This document shows, piece by piece, positions 5,486 through 6,488 of a DNA stretch of 6,488 nucleotides (within the stretch, counting starts at the first letter, position 1; each line of letters starts with the position of its first letter). Origin of the DNA: a bacterium. GTDB lineage: Bacteria; Nitrospinota_A; UBA7883; JACRGQ01. The stretch covers positions 1 to 6,488 of the forward strand of contig JAKAGL010000140.1 of assembly GCA_021815535.1 (NCBI GenBank), in the 5' to 3' direction. Made by a program: the position numbers and the translations under genes. Below the pieces are notes generated by a model. The model was not told the origin of the DNA and did no database searches. It was given only the letters and a program-made list of their open reading frames with translations.

Positions 5486-6488
5486 TTTAGTCGTCCGGCT
5501 GGCGATCGGGATCGGCACCGGGTCAATGGCGCTTACCTTTGCCATGTTGGCCGGCATTCTTGCCATGCGCGGGCTTTTTCACCGGATGGAACTGCGGCGG
5601 CAGAACTTCCTGTCGGTCTGGCGCCCCCTGTTTGTGCAGGCGCTGTACGATCCCCCAACGGAACTTCCGCGTCTTTCGGAAGAAGAAAAATACCTTTTCC
5701 TTACCCTGTTCAACCAATACCATTCCATCGTGAAAGGGGAAGGGAAAAAGCGGCTTAACGCATTTGCCGATGCCGCAAACATCCGCCGGTTTGTTCTGAG
5801 AACGCTCATCAACGGAAGTTCCCGCCGCAGGCTGGCGGCGACGCACGCCGCGGGTTTGTTCCGGGAGCCGATCGCTTTCAAATACCTGGTGAAAGAAGTG
5901 GCATCGGAGAACACCGCGTTCTCCCTTGCGGCGGCGTCCGCAATGGTGAATATAGACGCGGCGCGCGCCGTGAAGAAGCTGATCCCCCTTTTTGCCCGCC
6001 GCGACGATTGGCCGGCATCGGCGTGCGAACGGCTTTTAAGCGAAGCCGGGCAGGGAACGGTATCGGGCCCGCTTAAAGATGCGGTGATGGGCGCCGGAGA
6101 AGCCGATGCGCCCGCGTTGATACGCCTGCTCAATACCGCCGGCGAAGAGACCGCGAATGAATGCATCCGCTACTGGCTTGGCCGCACGCGGTCCGGCGAG
6201 GTCATATCGATCTGCCTGCAGATGATAAAGGACCCGCGCCAGCGAAACCTTGCACACGGCTATCTGGATCATCCGATCTGGTATGTCCGTATGCAGGCGG
6301 TAAGCGCCTTGGGGCGCGTGGGGAACCGGGACGACGTGGAAGGAATTGTCCGCATGCTGACGGACAAGGAATGGTGGGTGCGCTACCGGGCCGCGAAAAC
6401 ATTGGCCGAAATGCCCCACCTGGCGCCTAAAAAATTCGACGAGATACGGAACGCCCAAACCGACCGCTACGCCAGGGATGTGCTGGAC
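5463..6488 (+). CDS. Membrane-anchored HEAT-repeat protein (truncated by window edge)
   Basis: The frame is open to the right edge (342 residues seen). Residues 13-35 form one transmembrane helix (from LAIGIGTG to GILAM), followed by a basic stretch (RGLFHRMELRRQ) and a helical soluble region expected in the cytoplasm. Helical repeats follow. The clearest HEAT units are around 269-290 (HPIWYVRMQAVSALGRVG) and 300-317 (TDKEWWVRYRAAKTLAEM), where the W-V-R-x-x-A-x-x-A-L pattern is obvious. HEAT proteins are binding scaffolds, so this is probably the inner-membrane partner of an envelope or polysaccharide machine encoded with the YaiO protein. The start is uncertain. ATG 5526 would remove half of the transmembrane helix. 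TTG 5463 keeps it whole and overlaps the YaiO gene by 23 nt, but has no clear ribosome site. ATG 5409 is also in frame. No enzyme motif is visible in this part. Confidence 0.85.
   Translation, partial: MVSAEPSDLVVRLAIGIGTGSMALTFAMLAGILAMRGLFHRMELRRQNFLSVWRPLFVQALYDPPTELPRLSEEEKYLFLTLFNQYHSIVKGEGKKRLNAFADAANIRRFVLRTLINGSSRRRLAATHAAGLFREPIAFKYLVKEVASENTAFSLAAASAMVNIDAARAVKKLIPLFARRDDWPASACERLLSEAGQGTVSGPLKDAVMGAGEADAPALIRLLNTAGEETANECIRYWLGRTRSGEVISICLQMIKDPRQRNLAHGYLDHPIWYVRMQAVSALGRVGNRDDVEGIVRMLTDKEWWVRYRAAKTLAEMPHLAPKKFDEIRNAQTDRYARDVLD

Noticed and set aside
5579..6166. 195-residue minus-strand open frame, and another at 6036-6458
   Set aside because: Both are antisense to the HEAT-repeat gene; they are Ser/Arg/Ala-rich with no recognisable domain.

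Overview
The window looks like part of the chromosome of a GC-rich, Gram-negative, probably anaerobic bacterium. A YaiO-type outer-membrane beta-barrel implies an outer membrane. A corrinoid methyltransferase operon with its reductive activator implies anaerobic one-carbon metabolism. The phylum cannot be fixed from the sequence; Desulfobacterota or Nitrospirota/Nitrospinota-like lineages would fit, but that is a guess. No rRNA, tRNA, CRISPR array, insertion sequence or phage gene was seen.

Left block, minus strand, 3743 down to 1, read in transcription order. It encodes a B12-binding corrinoid protein (3743-3084), a URO-D/MtaA-CmuA-family methyltransferase (3069-2008) and, after a strong intergenic hairpin, a second methyltransferase of the same superfamily (1950-919). 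Next come a small exported Cys/His-rich protein of the PCYCGC-motif type (894-451) and the 2Fe-2S N-terminus of a RACo-type corrinoid activator, which runs off the left edge (423-1). Gaps are 14, 57, 24 and 27 bases, so this is very likely one operon. The expected cycle is that one methyltransferase loads the corrinoid from a methyl donor, the other unloads it to an acceptor, and the activator re-reduces inactive Co(II). Both methyltransferases carry the H-x-C...C zinc site that activates thiols. The exported cysteine-rich protein is the unexpected member.

Middle, 3744-4304. This is a divergent intergenic region, clearly more AT-rich than its flanks. It holds a 14-bp perfect palindrome, two inverted repeats whose arms are both 26 bp apart centre to centre, a dyad close to the corrinoid gene, a tentative minus-strand promoter and an extended -10 element facing the plus-strand genes.

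Right block, plus strand, 4305 to the right edge. It encodes a stand-alone receiver-domain response regulator, a YaiO-family outer-membrane protein that overlaps it at ATGA, and a membrane-anchored HEAT-repeat protein that overlaps the YaiO gene and runs off the right edge. The tight packing suggests co-transcription. The combination resembles a surface-polysaccharide or envelope module, and a glycosyltransferase would be the expected next gene; that is inference from the families, not visible here.
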